Shown: positions 16,103 through 24,427, numbered from the stretch's first letter. The stretch is 49,051 nucleotides of DNA from Cnuella takakiae (GCF_001953305.1 NZ_MTFE01000010.1:4577966-4627016), one strand, 5' to 3'. Translations and numbers: made by a program. Notes: generated by a model from the letters alone, not told the origin.

Positions 16103-17377
16103 CTATAGGCCGGTTGCAACCGTCTTGCTGCCTCTCGCAGCTACCAGTTGCTGGCGGATCTTTTGAGCACGGAACAGTTGCAGGGGCTGCAGGGCGGCAC
16201 CGGTACGGAGGCGTGCTTCGGCTACCAGCGGGCGCACATCGGTGCGGAAGGCGTTCTGCAGGATTTCCTGCGCAGCTACCACGTCGTTGGCATCCTGTGC
16301 GGCTACCAACGCCTTGCGGTCAACCAGCAGGGCCTGTGCATAAGCGCACATGATGGCTTCCACCGATTGCAGCAGGTCTTCCAGCGGGTCCTTCACGTTG
16401 TGCGATGCATCGATCATCCACCCCAGATCGGAAGCGTGGTTCATGCCACGGGCATCCATACCTTCCACCAGTTCGTTGAAGATGAGGAACAACTGGTAAG
16501 GCTTTATGGAACCCACCGTCAGGTCGTCATCGCCGTACTTGGAATCGTTGAAGTGGAAACCACCCAGTTTGCCTTCCATCAGCAGCAGCGAAACGATCTG
16601 CTCGATATTGGCATTGGGCAGGTGATGGCCGAGGTCAACAAGGGTATAAGCACGGTCGCCCAGCTTGCTGGCATAAAGGAAGCTCTGTCCCCAGTCGCCA
16701 ACAGTAGTAGAATAAAAATTGGGTTCAAAAGCCTTGTACTCCACGAACATTTTCCAGTTCTCGGGGAGTGCGGCATATACTTCCTGCAGGCTCTCCAAAG
16801 TGTTCTGGAAGGCTTTCCGGAAGTTGAGCTGGCCAGGGAAGCAGGAACCATCCGACAGCCATACCGTCAGCGATTCGGAACCCAGTTCCACGCCATGCTT
16901 GATTACTTCGATGTTGTGGTCAACCGCCTGTTTGCGCACGGCTTTGTTTACGTGCTGCATAGAGCCAAACTTATACGAATGCTCCTGGCCAGGCTGGTCC
17001 TGGAAGGTATTGGAGTTCACGGCATCAAACTTCAGTCCGTGCTGTGCCGCCAGTGCCTTGATGCTATTGTAGTTGGAAGGAATGTCCCAGGGAATATGCA
17101 GGGAAATGGCGCCGCTGCTGTTATTGAGCTGTTGCAGCAGGCCTACATCTTCCATCTTTTCTTCAAGGCTGCGGGGCTCGCCACCGCCGGCAAAACGGCC
17201 AAAGCGGGTGCCGCCGGTACCCAGCGCCCATGAGGGGATGGCTACCTGGAAATCGACCAGCTTTTGCAACAGCGCTTCCACATCAGATACCGATGCGGCT
17301 ACAAACTCAAAATGGCGCTTGTGCGCCGCCAGGTGCTGCTCGTTGGCTTCCTGCACCTTGTATTGCTCCAATATCAT
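16103..17377 (-). CDS. rhaI: L-rhamnose isomerase (RhaI, Pseudomonas stutzeri type)
   Basis: 424 residues of the TIM-barrel L-rhamnose isomerase family typified by Pseudomonas stutzeri (about 430 residues) rather than E. coli RhaA. It interconverts L-rhamnose and L-rhamnulose with divalent metals. The metal-binding strands are visible as MFVEYKAFEPNFY (Glu), LVDLGHHLPNANIEQ (Asp and two His), GFHFNDSKYGDDDLTVG (His and Asp) and the C-terminal DLGWMIDASHNVKDPLE. The start ATG is at 17377, 13 bases after the mutarotase stop (17390), so the two genes are tightly coupled. Downstream is the kinase. Specificity for rhamnose is supported by the mutarotase and RhaT neighbours. Confidence 0.93.
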   Translation of the reverse strand: MILEQYKVQEANEQHLAAHKRHFEFVAASVSDVEALLQKLVDFQVAIPSWALGTGGTRFGRFAGGGEPRSLEEKMEDVGLLQQLNNSSGAISLHIPWDIPSNYNSIKALAAQHGLKFDAVNSNTFQDQPGQEHSYKFGSMQHVNKAVRKQAVDHNIEVIKHGVELGSESLTVWLSDGSCFPGQLNFRKAFQNTLESLQEVYAALPENWKMFVEYKAFEPNFYSTTVGDWGQSFLYASKLGDRAYTLVDLGHHLPNANIEQIVSLLLMEGKLGGFHFNDSKYGDDDLTVGSIKPYQLFLIFNELVEGMDARGMNHASDLGWMIDASHNVKDPLEDLLQSVEAIMCAYAQALLVDRKALVAAQDANDVVAAQEILQNAFRTDVRPLVAEARLRTGAALQPLQLFRAQKIRQQLVAARGSKTVATGL

Positions 17378-17389
17378 ACGGCAATCATT

Positions 17390-17755
17390 TTAGGGTAAAT
17401 AAAAAACTTCTTCCAATGGAATGCTCACCGGCGAGTTGTCGGGATTACTTTCCATAATGTCGCTCATATACTGCCACCAACGCTGCATCACGGCCTGTTG
17501 GGGCAGTGCATCAAGGTTAGTGGGCTCCGCAATATGCAACACACCAAACAAACTGCCTGTTTCTTTGTCCAGGAAAATGGAATACAGGTGAATACCAGCG
17601 TCTTTCAACAGGGTTTCCAGTTCGGGCCACAATTCGTCGTGACGCTTTTTGTATTCCGCTTCTTTTCCGGGGAACAGCTTCATCTTGAACCCTACCCTTT
17701 TCAGGCCGGCCAGTGAAGCATCGGTAACAACCGTATTTGTTTGCAGGGATTCCAT
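17390..17755 (-). CDS. rhaM: L-rhamnose mutarotase
   Basis: 121 residues. RhaM converts the alpha and beta anomers of L-rhamnose so the isomerase receives its preferred form. Family marks are RVGFKMKLFPGKEAEYKKRH with the conserved active-site His, WPELETLLKDAGIHLYSIFL, and the Trp pair MQRWWQYMSDIM near the C-terminus. The protein is slightly longer than the roughly 104 residues of E. coli RhaM because of a short N-terminal extension. It sits directly before rhaI and after a 180-base segment holding a hairpin and a terminator-like structure, so it may be the first gene of a separately controlled transcript. Confidence 0.94.
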   Translation of the reverse strand: MESLQTNTVVTDASLAGLKRVGFKMKLFPGKEAEYKKRHDELWPELETLLKDAGIHLYSIFLDKETGSLFGVLHIAEPTNLDALPQQAVMQRWWQYMSDIMESNPDNSPVSIPLEEVFYLP

Positions 17756-17784
17756 ATTCGGTTAATGCTAACTGTATTAAAAAG

Positions 17785-17861
17785 AAAAAAGGAGGCTGGC
17801 TTTAGAAAATAAGGTATGTGAGTGTCGCAAAAAACTGAATACCATCCAGCCTCCCTTTTTT
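17785..17861 (-). terminator. terminator-like hairpin inside the rhamnose operon
   Basis: In the minus-strand transcript AAAAAAGGGAGGCTGG (17846-17861) pairs with CCAGCCTCCTTTTTT (17785-17799), with a one-base bulge and a 46-nt loop, followed by more U residues. This lies between the aldolase and mutarotase genes. It should end or attenuate transcription before rhaM. The loop contains most of a 21-codon reading frame. Confidence 0.65.
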
Positions 17862-17867
17862 AGTCAT
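17802..17867 (-). CDS. candidate 21-residue leader peptide in the rhamnose operon
   Basis: An ATG at 17867 opens a 21-codon frame that starts MTKKGRLDGIQFF, becomes hydrophobic and ends with TAA at 17802. Codons 3-8 form the rising arm of the terminator-like hairpin, and the falling arm begins three bases after the stop codon. Ribosomes on this frame would prevent the hairpin. No ribosome-binding site is visible, codon use is not distinctive, and chance is possible. Confidence 0.3.
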   Translation of the reverse strand: MTKKGRLDGIQFFATLTYLIF

Positions 17868-17870
17868 GAG

Positions 17871-17925
17871 TTTATAGTTGAAAGTTCAAAGTCAGCGTCT
17901 GCGACTCTGAACTTTCAACTATAAA
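17871..17925. repeat. 23-bp hairpin of GTTCAAAG/CTTTGAAC words
   Basis: TTTATAGTTGAAAGTTCAAA at 17871-17890 and the following GTC pair with 17903-17925 (one mismatch in 23 bp, 9-nt loop). It begins about 10 bases beyond the aldolase stop codon and could protect the 3' end of the upstream message. It belongs to the word-repeat tract class. Confidence 0.75.
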
Positions 17926-17935
17926 CTTTGAACTG

Positions 17936-20059
17936 CTATCTATGAAAAGCCATCGCCACGCCACCATCAACGTTCAGCACGTTGCCGGTGCCTTTGTTGA
18001 GCAGGCCGCTAACAAAGGCGTAGCATGCATTGGCAATGTCTTCGGGCAGGATCACTTCGTTGAGCAGGGTGCGCTTGGCGTAGTATGCAGGCAGTTCTGC
18101 AACGGTGATACCGTATGCTTTAGCGCGGCCTTCGGCCCAACCACCGGCCCAAATATTAGAGTCGGCAATAACCGCATCGGGGTTCACCACGTTTACGCGG
18201 ATTTTATCACCACCCAGTTCGGCAGCCAGCAGGCGGCTCATATGGGCCTGTGCTGCTTTTGCAGAACCGTAACCGGCGTTGTTGGGACCAGCCACTACCG
18301 AGTTCTTGGATACAATGTTGATGATATCGCCACCGATAGCCTGCTTGCGCATGATGGCCGTACCTGCTTTTGACACCAGGAACTGTCCTTTTACGAGGAT
18401 ATCGTACAGGCGGTCCCATTCTTCGATGCTGTGCTCGGCGATTGACTTGGAAATAGAGATACCGGCATTGTTTACCACAATGTCCACACCACCAAAGGCG
18501 AGGGCTGTGGCTTCAAATGCCGATTCGATAGTGCTGTTGTCGGTAACGTTGAGCAGCGTGGAAGCCACTACATCTTTACCATATGCTTTCTGGAATTCGG
18601 CCAGTGCACCGTCGAGGCGCTCCTGGTTAATATCATTCAGAATCACGCAGGCGCCTTCCTCTACAAATTTCTTGGCAATAGCCTTACCAATACCACCAGC
18701 ACTACCGGTGATAAGGGCAATGCGGCCGCTCAAAGACTTGGGCTTGGGCATCCGCTGGAGCTTTGCTTCTTCCAGCAGCCAGTATTCGATATTGAACGCT
18801 TCCTGGCGGGGCAGCGATGTGTACTCGGAGATGGCCTCAGCGCCCTTCATCACGTTGATGGCGTTGATATAAAACTCACCGGCAACACGTGCGGTTTGTT
18901 TGTCCTTGGCAAAGGTGAACATACCTACGCCGGGGTACAGCAGCACCACGGGGTTGGCATCGCGGATGGCGGGGCTGTTGGGGTGCTTGCAGGTGTTGTA
19001 ATAGTCGGTGTACATCTGGCGGTACTCCTCGAACTGGGGCGCCAACTTAGCTTTTAGCGCAGCCACATCATCCAGCGATTCTTCAGGCGTGAGGTTTAGT
19101 ACCAGCGGGCTGATCTTGGTACGCAGGAAGTGGTCGGGGCAGGAAGTACCTAAGGGTGCCAAGCGGTCCAGGTCGTTGCTGTTGGTAAACTCCAGCACCC
19201 GCTCGTCGTCGGTGAAATGACCGATCATGCGGGTTTGTGAAGAGCAGAAACCACGCAGCACGGGTGCCAAGGCTGCTGCCTTTTTCAGGCGCTCTTCCTT
19301 GGGCAGCGACTGGATGCGTACGCCACCGAATACGGGTGCTTTCTTGCCGATATTGTCCTGGATGTACTGGGCGCAACGCTCAATTACTTCGAGGGTATTG
19401 ATATAGCTTTCGTAAGCGGTATCGCCCCAGGTAAAGAGGCCATGCGAGCCGAGCATGATGCCACGGATGCCGGGGTTTTCGTTGAGGCACTGCTTCAGTT
19501 GCAGGCCCAGGTCGAAGCCGGGCTTCTGCCATTCCACCCAACCGATGGTACCACCAAAGAGTTCCTGGGTGATTTGTTTACCATCTTTTGCAGCAGCAAT
19601 GGCGATGGCCGCATCGGGATGCAGGTGGTCGATATGTTTGAAAGGCAAAAAGCCATGGAGGGGCGTATCGATGGAGGGCGCTTTAGAGGCGAGGTCGTAA
19701 ATGCAATGGTTGAACAATTCCACCATCTCATCTTCTTGCTCGATGCCGCGGTAGATGTTTTTGAGGCTGCGCAAACGGTCAACATACAGGGCCGCCAGTC
19801 CGCTGCGCTTCAGGGTACCGATATCGCCACCCGAACCTTTTACCCACATTACTTCAACCTCGTTGCCGGTAAGCGGGTCGGTAGCCATGGCCTTACAGGA
19901 GGTGTTGCCACCGCCGTAGTTGGTGAGGCGCAGGTCGGCGCCCAGCAGGTTGGAACGGTAAATGAGCAGGGCCACTTCGTCACCGGCCATTTCGGCCGCC
20001 TTGGCTTCATCCCAGAGGTAGCTTACATGCTTGAACTGGGTAGTTGTTGTAGTCGACAT
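17936..20059 (-). CDS. bifunctional rhamnulose-1-phosphate aldolase / short-chain (lactaldehyde) dehydrogenase
   Basis: 707 residues with two domains. Residues 1 to about 420 form a class II aldolase/adducin domain with GGGNTSCK and the zinc-type HGFLPFKHIDHLHPDA; residues about 440-707 form a short-chain dehydrogenase with GSAGGIGKA, NNAGIS and the YGSAKAA catalytic Tyr/Lys at about 596/600. This RhaD-SDR fusion, known from rhizobia (RhaE) and Bacillus (YuxG), splits L-rhamnulose-1-phosphate into DHAP and L-lactaldehyde and oxidises the latter to L-lactate. That product is exactly what the downstream LutABC oxidises. It lies 50 bases after rhaT. Fusion length and motifs are complete. Confidence 0.93.
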   Translation of the reverse strand: MSTTTTTQFKHVSYLWDEAKAAEMAGDEVALLIYRSNLLGADLRLTNYGGGNTSCKAMATDPLTGNEVEVMWVKGSGGDIGTLKRSGLAALYVDRLRSLKNIYRGIEQEDEMVELFNHCIYDLASKAPSIDTPLHGFLPFKHIDHLHPDAAIAIAAAKDGKQITQELFGGTIGWVEWQKPGFDLGLQLKQCLNENPGIRGIMLGSHGLFTWGDTAYESYINTLEVIERCAQYIQDNIGKKAPVFGGVRIQSLPKEERLKKAAALAPVLRGFCSSQTRMIGHFTDDERVLEFTNSNDLDRLAPLGTSCPDHFLRTKISPLVLNLTPEESLDDVAALKAKLAPQFEEYRQMYTDYYNTCKHPNSPAIRDANPVVLLYPGVGMFTFAKDKQTARVAGEFYINAINVMKGAEAISEYTSLPRQEAFNIEYWLLEEAKLQRMPKPKSLSGRIALITGSAGGIGKAIAKKFVEEGACVILNDINQERLDGALAEFQKAYGKDVVASTLLNVTDNSTIESAFEATALAFGGVDIVVNNAGISISKSIAEHSIEEWDRLYDILVKGQFLVSKAGTAIMRKQAIGGDIINIVSKNSVVAGPNNAGYGSAKAAQAHMSRLLAAELGGDKIRVNVVNPDAVIADSNIWAGGWAEGRAKAYGITVAELPAYYAKRTLLNEVILPEDIANACYAFVSGLLNKGTGNVLNVDGGVAMAFHR

Positions 20060-20109
20060 ATCGGTTGTTTATGTAGTTATCTGTTGCTTGGTTGTGTACA
20101 AAGTGATTG

Positions 20110-21207
20110 TTATTTCAGCGAGTTGCCATAACCCACCAGCAGTACCGAAAGGATGATGGTGATGATGCCGGCGATGATGGTGCCTTTTGTTTTTTTGCTC
20201 ACGCCGCTCCATTCTTTCAGCGCAAGGCCCCAGGCGTTGGCCACCAGGATGATAAAGGCCATGTGCAGGATCCACGAAGAAGGACCATTGCCCATCTTGC
20301 TTTCACCCATACCGTAGAAAAAGAACTGGAGGAACCAGGTGGTTCCGGCCAGTGCCGAAAAGAGGTAGTTCTTTGCCAGCGGTGCTTTCTTGTTGGTATA
20401 GTCGCCAAAGGTTTTATTGCGGGCATTGAGGAACATACAGTAAATGAAATTCGTCGTGAGTCCACCCCAGAGCACGACTACGTAGGTCACGTTGTTCTGG
20501 TAGAGGAACTCTCCCTGGCCGGGGTTGGCGTCTTTCCACAGGGCATTGGCCACATCGGCCATGGGCTTGCCTGCTTCGAGTCCAAAATTGAAACAAGCGC
20601 TTAGCAAACCGGAGATGATGGCTACGGTGATACCGAGGCCAAACTTGTATTCTGTTTTAGCCGCCGTGCCGCCATGCCCATCGGAAACGGGCGTAGCGCT
20701 GCATAGTTCGGCTTCCTTGAGCGTACCTGCGCGGCCACAAATCCAGATACCCAGCACGCAAACGGCCAGACCTGCCAGCACTACCTGCCCCCAGGAGGTG
20801 CTTACCAGCTGCGAAAAAGTATCCTTGCCCTCCTTGGGGAACATATCGTAATAAATGGAAGGGATCAGAGAACCCAGCACCATGCAAAGCCCCAGGATAA
20901 TGCTGCTACCCAGCGATACGCCGAGGTAGCGCACACCCAACCCATAGGTAAGGCCGCCAATACCCCAGAGCACGCCAAAGAGGTAGGTATAAAACAGCGT
21001 AGTGCTGTCGGTATCGGCAATGATGCAGTCGAAGCAGGGAATGGTGAGGTAAGCTGCCAGCGGTGGCACAATGAGCCAGGAAAAAAGGCCGCCAACAATC
21101 CAGTAGCTCTCCCAACTCCAGTCGCGTACCTTCTTATAAGGAATGTAGAAACTACCGGAGGCGAAACCGCCTATAAAATGAAATAATACTCCTAGAAGGG
21201 CTTGCAT
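20110..21207 (-). CDS. rhaT: L-rhamnose/proton symporter RhaT
   Basis: 365 residues of the ten-helix RhaT family (E. coli RhaT 344 residues). The N-terminus MQALLGVLFHFIGGFASGSF, the segment SFYIPYKKVRDWSWESYW and the closing helix GTIIAGIITIILSVLLVGYG match. It imports L-rhamnose with a proton across the inner membrane. The start is the ATG at 21207; a 21-codon extension upstream is unlikely because it would place extra residues before the first helix. It heads the minus-strand rhamnose run and no regulator gene is adjacent, so control of the operon lies outside the window or in the leader. Confidence 0.94.
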   Translation of the reverse strand: MQALLGVLFHFIGGFASGSFYIPYKKVRDWSWESYWIVGGLFSWLIVPPLAAYLTIPCFDCIIADTDSTTLFYTYLFGVLWGIGGLTYGLGVRYLGVSLGSSIILGLCMVLGSLIPSIYYDMFPKEGKDTFSQLVSTSWGQVVLAGLAVCVLGIWICGRAGTLKEAELCSATPVSDGHGGTAAKTEYKFGLGITVAIISGLLSACFNFGLEAGKPMADVANALWKDANPGQGEFLYQNNVTYVVVLWGGLTTNFIYCMFLNARNKTFGDYTNKKAPLAKNYLFSALAGTTWFLQFFFYGMGESKMGNGPSSWILHMAFIILVANAWGLALKEWSGVSKKTKGTIIAGIITIILSVLLVGYGNSLK

Positions 21208-21332
21208 GAATTCAGTTATTTCAAAATGACAAACAATGTAGGATAAAAGTAAGACGGGCCCAAAAGGCAACCGTTATGGACTGTAGGGTTCTGGGTTTGT
21301 GGAAACAGCCGCTGGCGAGGACTCATACTAGT

Positions 21333-21428
21333 TATTGATAAAGTATCGCAAAGGGCACAAAGGGTGCGCGAATTACGCAAAGGCACACCTTTGCGCTCCT
21401 TGGCGAAAAATTTGCCCCCTTCGCGACA
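21333..21428. repeat. CGCAAAGG word-repeat tract
   Basis: Words such as CGCAAAGGGCACAAAGG and ACGCAAAGG occur with reverse complements CCTTTGCG and CCTTGGCG over about 95 bases between the hydrolase gene and rhaT. The same word reappears at 22510-22577. Confidence 0.55.
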
Positions 21429-21441
21429 CCCAAATCCATAC

Positions 21442-22233
21442 CTAAACTGACAGTTTGGAATGAACAAAATCCAGCACCGCATCTGCAAATATTTTCGGCA
21501 CCTCCACGCAGGGAATATGCCCCACCCCTTCCAACACCCTTAAGCTTGCGGCGGGGATTACTGCTGCCAATGTTTCCATATCGGCAAGGGGAATGGCCCC
21601 ATCAGCATTGCCGGCAATACAGAGCGTGGGCAAAGAAATGCTTTGCAACTGCCCACTGAAATCCGTATCCCGCAAAGTGGCGCAGGCCTGCACATAACCC
21701 GGTAATGCGCAGCCTTCCAGCATTCGTTTCATCCCGGCAACGGTAGCGGTATTGTTTTGTAAAAAAGAAGGCGCCAGCCAACGGCCCAATATCATATCAG
21801 CCAGCGGCGCAATACCACCCGCTTTAATCGTGGCAATACGGTCTATCCAGTAAGGCAGTTCACCAATGCGGGCAGCGGTATTGCTCAATACCAGCTTTTC
21901 GATGCGTTTGGGATGACGCAGTGCCAGCCACTGTCCCATCAGCCCGCCAATAGACAAACCGACAAACACACAACGATCAATGCCATGCGCATCCATCAAT
22001 GCCAGTACGAGTTGGCCATACCATTCAACCCCGCCGCCACTCCCCGATTCAGACAAGCCATGTCCCGGTTTATCAAAACGCAGCACTGAGCCATGCGGCA
22101 ATAAACGGGTCACCACTTCATCCCAAATGCGAAAGTCGGTACCCAGCGAGTTGGCAAAAACAAAATTGCGTACGCCTGCACCGGGCAGGTATTGGTAATG
22201 GATGCTTTGGTTTTGAAAAGAGCAAAATTGCAT
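21442..22233 (-). CDS. alpha/beta hydrolase, 3-oxoadipate enol-lactonase (PcaD)-like
   Basis: 263 residues with the alpha/beta-hydrolase catalytic triad visible: Ser94 in VGLSIGG (nucleophile elbow), Asp211 in AGNADGAIP and His239 in GVGHIP. The sequence order, FANSLGTDFRIWDEV then RFDKPGHGLSE, strongly resembles 3-oxoadipate enol-lactonases. No protocatechuate-pathway gene is nearby, so the true substrate could be another lactone or ester. No signal peptide is present, so it is cytoplasmic. It is 234 bases upstream of rhaT on the same strand, separated by a repeat tract, and is probably a separate unit. Confidence 0.88.
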   Translation of the reverse strand: MQFCSFQNQSIHYQYLPGAGVRNFVFANSLGTDFRIWDEVVTRLLPHGSVLRFDKPGHGLSESGSGGGVEWYGQLVLALMDAHGIDRCVFVGLSIGGLMGQWLALRHPKRIEKLVLSNTAARIGELPYWIDRIATIKAGGIAPLADMILGRWLAPSFLQNNTATVAGMKRMLEGCALPGYVQACATLRDTDFSGQLQSISLPTLCIAGNADGAIPLADMETLAAVIPAASLRVLEGVGHIPCVEVPKIFADAVLDFVHSKLSV

Positions 22234-22342
22234 GGCAGGCAGATCGGCTATTTAGGTAATAAAATTTATGGAAGTGAAATTTAAGCCGTCTGCAGTTATT
22301 ACAATAAACTTCATTGAACAACAACACCAGGGTGTAAGCAAA

Positions 22343-22406
22343 AACCGTTGAAACGGTTGTGTACAAGGAGGATTTATGCCATTTGCCCCACGGTTGAAAC
22401 CGTGGG
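22343..22406. repeat. pair of REP-like palindromes
   Basis: AACCGTT-GA-AACGGTT (22343-22358) and CCCACGGTT-GA-AACCGTGGG (22387-22406) are perfect hairpins 28 bases apart with the same core GTTGAAAC. They look like a bacterial interspersed palindromic element. No transposase is near. Confidence 0.65.
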
Positions 22407-22509
22407 CTAAACCTGTCAACTGTAATACCTGCTTTATTTAGTTTATGTCATTTATCAAACAACTTGAAACTGGCATTAGTTTATAATTGAGAACTGCTAT
22501 ACCTATCCC

Positions 22510-22557
22510 AAACGCAAAGCAGCCACAAAGACTTCTCTATGCGGCTGCTTTGCGTTT
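22510..22557. repeat. 15-bp hairpin of CGCAAAGC words
   Basis: AAACGCAAAGCAGCC (22510-22524) pairs perfectly with 22543-22557 around an 18-nt loop; another TTTGCG copy follows at 22570. It lies in the gap between the TIM-barrel gene and the hydrolase gene and could act as a transcript end for the TIM-barrel gene (minus strand). Confidence 0.65.
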
Positions 22558-22661
22558 ACTTAGCGCTCTTTGCGATACAAAACCTACTGCTTGATGCAGG
22601 CTGATTGGGCTGGCTCCGTAAACATTTGCAACCAGGAACCTGCAACTTGTAACTGCTTTTC

Positions 22662-23636
22662 TTAAGCACTCGCCTTCAAACCACTCAAGAAACGATAAGC
22701 ATTCGTAAGTGCCTGTTTCGCATCAGGCGCCAGGTCGCGCTCTACGAAAAAGTGCTGCACACCGGATTGCTGCGCCTGTGCCAGGATGGACTTTAAGGGC
22801 AACACACCACTGCCTGCATCAGCGAGGTAAGGAAACAGCGCAAGCCACTGGCTCATGTCGCCGCCATCACCTGAGAAGCGCATGTCTTTACTCATATCTT
22901 TTACGTGGAGCGACACATAACGGCCTGCATATTTTTTGAGATACTGCACCGGGTCAATGCCTCCCGCAACGGTCCAGAACAGGTCCATCTGGAAGAACAC
23001 GGTTTGGGGATCAGTGCTTTCAATTACCATTTCCACGGGAATTTTGCCCCCGATTGCTTTCAGGCCATTACCATGGTTGTGGTAGGCAAAACGTAACCCG
23101 TGTTTTGCAGCGGCTGCACCAATGGCATTGTATTCATCAGCCTGGCGCTTGTAGCCATCGAGGTCCGCAGGTGTTTGTGCCGAAGGCAATACCAGGTATT
23201 TGGCGCCAAGGGCATTGGCCGCGTCAGCCAGTTCGCCCATCTTTTCTTTGAGCGTAGGCAAACTGGTGTGCATGGAGGGTGCTGTCAGTCCATTGTCAGC
23301 AAGAATTTTCTTTACATCAGTAATGCTATTGCCAAAGAAACCACTTCCGCTGAAGCCTAGCGACTTGGCGGCGCCTTTCCAGCCTTCTATATCAGTTGCC
23401 GTGCTGAAGGGATAAGGGCCAAACAGTTCTACTTCCTTATAGCCGATCCCGGCGATCATTTTCAACGTGCCTGCAAAATCATCATTAAGCATTTTGGGTA
23501 CGGTAAAAAGACCAACACCTAAACGGTTCATGGCTGCGGAACCCGGAAACAAAGATTGAGCAGTGAGTCCTTTTGCCAACAGGCTGCCTGCAGCAAGAGC
23601 TGCGGTATTGCGGAGAAAATGTCTGCGTGTGTTCAT
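22662..23636 (-). CDS. Tat-exported sugar phosphate isomerase/epimerase-like TIM barrel
   Basis: 324 residues. A twin-arginine leader (TRRHFLRNTAALAAGSLLA) is followed by a xylose-isomerase-like TIM barrel with GIGYKEVELFGPYPF, the metal-region FAYHNHGNG and a late VSLHVKDMSKD. The fold covers sugar isomerases, epimerases, 2-keto-myo-inositol dehydratases and endonuclease IV relatives, so the exact reaction cannot be given. The leader places it in the periplasm, in the style of many Bacteroidota sugar-modifying enzymes. It stands apart from its neighbours with long repeat-bearing gaps on both sides, so it is probably transcribed alone. Confidence 0.88.
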   Translation of the reverse strand: MNTRRHFLRNTAALAAGSLLAKGLTAQSLFPGSAAMNRLGVGLFTVPKMLNDDFAGTLKMIAGIGYKEVELFGPYPFSTATDIEGWKGAAKSLGFSGSGFFGNSITDVKKILADNGLTAPSMHTSLPTLKEKMGELADAANALGAKYLVLPSAQTPADLDGYKRQADEYNAIGAAAAKHGLRFAYHNHGNGLKAIGGKIPVEMVIESTDPQTVFFQMDLFWTVAGGIDPVQYLKKYAGRYVSLHVKDMSKDMRFSGDGGDMSQWLALFPYLADAGSGVLPLKSILAQAQQSGVQHFFVERDLAPDAKQALTNAYRFLSGLKASA

Positions 23637-23927
23637 ATGTCAAGCTTGAATGCCTAAGATAAGGTATTTATTTTAGCTTGTCATTTTCACACAATGAGAT
23701 CCAATCCTTCCTTGATCCGTTAAATTAAATAGAGCTTATCTAACCCGGGTGGTTATAGCTATATGGTATGGGAACACGGATCAAACGGATGGAACAGATT
23801 GGGACGGATATCCGTTTTGATCCGTCCAATCCCTTTCATCCGTGTTCCTATCATATTTGCAAACGAGTAACCGCAGCAACACTAAAAACGAATTGAGTTT
23901 GCGATTTAAAAAATGCTTGCAAATAAA
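23637..23927. repeat. intergenic gap with CGGAT/ATCCG word-repeat hairpin
   Basis: Between 23771 and 23848, GGAACACGGAT pairs with ATCCGTGTTCC at the ends, and inside ATTGGGACGGAT is echoed by ATCCGTCCAAT. The word CGGAT or its complement occurs at least eight times. The rest of this gap holds nothing I can identify. Confidence 0.6.
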
Positions 23928-23949
23928 AAAGCGGCATTACTGCCGCTTT
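23928..23949 (-). terminator. intrinsic terminator of the small secreted protein gene
   Basis: AAAGCGGCA-TTAC-TGCCGCTTT forms a 9-bp stem three bases after the stop codon at 23953. On the minus strand it is followed by TTTTTATTT, a proper U-run. Confidence 0.85.
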
Positions 23950-23952
23950 GAA

Positions 23953-24351
23953 TCATTTTGCTTTGGCGTCGGCTTTTACCCGTTCGCCCTTGGCATCAAA
24001 CATGCCCATCAGGCTGCCCTCCACCTTATCGGCATCTTTTTTCTCCAGGCGCAGGTTTACATCATATCCCTCGATGTGGAAATAGAGCACAATGCTTTTA
24101 TCATCGGGCTCTTCGATCTTTTCAATCTTTGAGAGTTCGGTCTGCCCGGTGGAGTCACTGATGGTGCCATTCACACCATTGTCCTTACGTGTCAGGTCAA
24201 AAAGCAATGTTGCATCGCCGTTGGGCGTACCGGCAATCATTACGTTCCATTTACCAATAAAGTAATCGTTCTTAACAGCGGTCTGGGCCTTTGCGCTAAA
24301 AGATAGCAGCATAAAAAAAAGGCCTGCGAAAATGGTGGTGATACGCTTCAT
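23953..24351 (-). CDS. small secreted protein of unknown function
   Basis: 132 residues with a Sec signal peptide from the ATG at 24351 (MKRITTIFAGLFFMLLSFSAKAQ); the frame upstream of that Met is not credible. The mature part, with GKWNVMIAGTPNGDATLLFDL and a Lys/Asp-rich C-terminus ending in KGERVKADAKAK, looks like a small beta-barrel of the lipocalin-like or DUF4488 kind found in Bacteroidota, but I cannot assign it firmly. It is probably periplasmic. It ends at an intrinsic terminator and begins 76 bases after the stop of the outer-membrane receptor upstream, so the two could be co-transcribed. Confidence 0.8.
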   Translation of the reverse strand: MKRITTIFAGLFFMLLSFSAKAQTAVKNDYFIGKWNVMIAGTPNGDATLLFDLTRKDNGVNGTISDSTGQTELSKIEKIEEPDDKSIVLYFHIEGYDVNLRLEKKDADKVEGSLMGMFDAKGERVKADAKAK

Positions 24352-24427
24352 ACAATCGTAGTGTTTTGCTGAAGATAAGCATTCCACTCACTTACCCACA
24401 TCTGCTATACTATCTTTTTCAAGCCAG

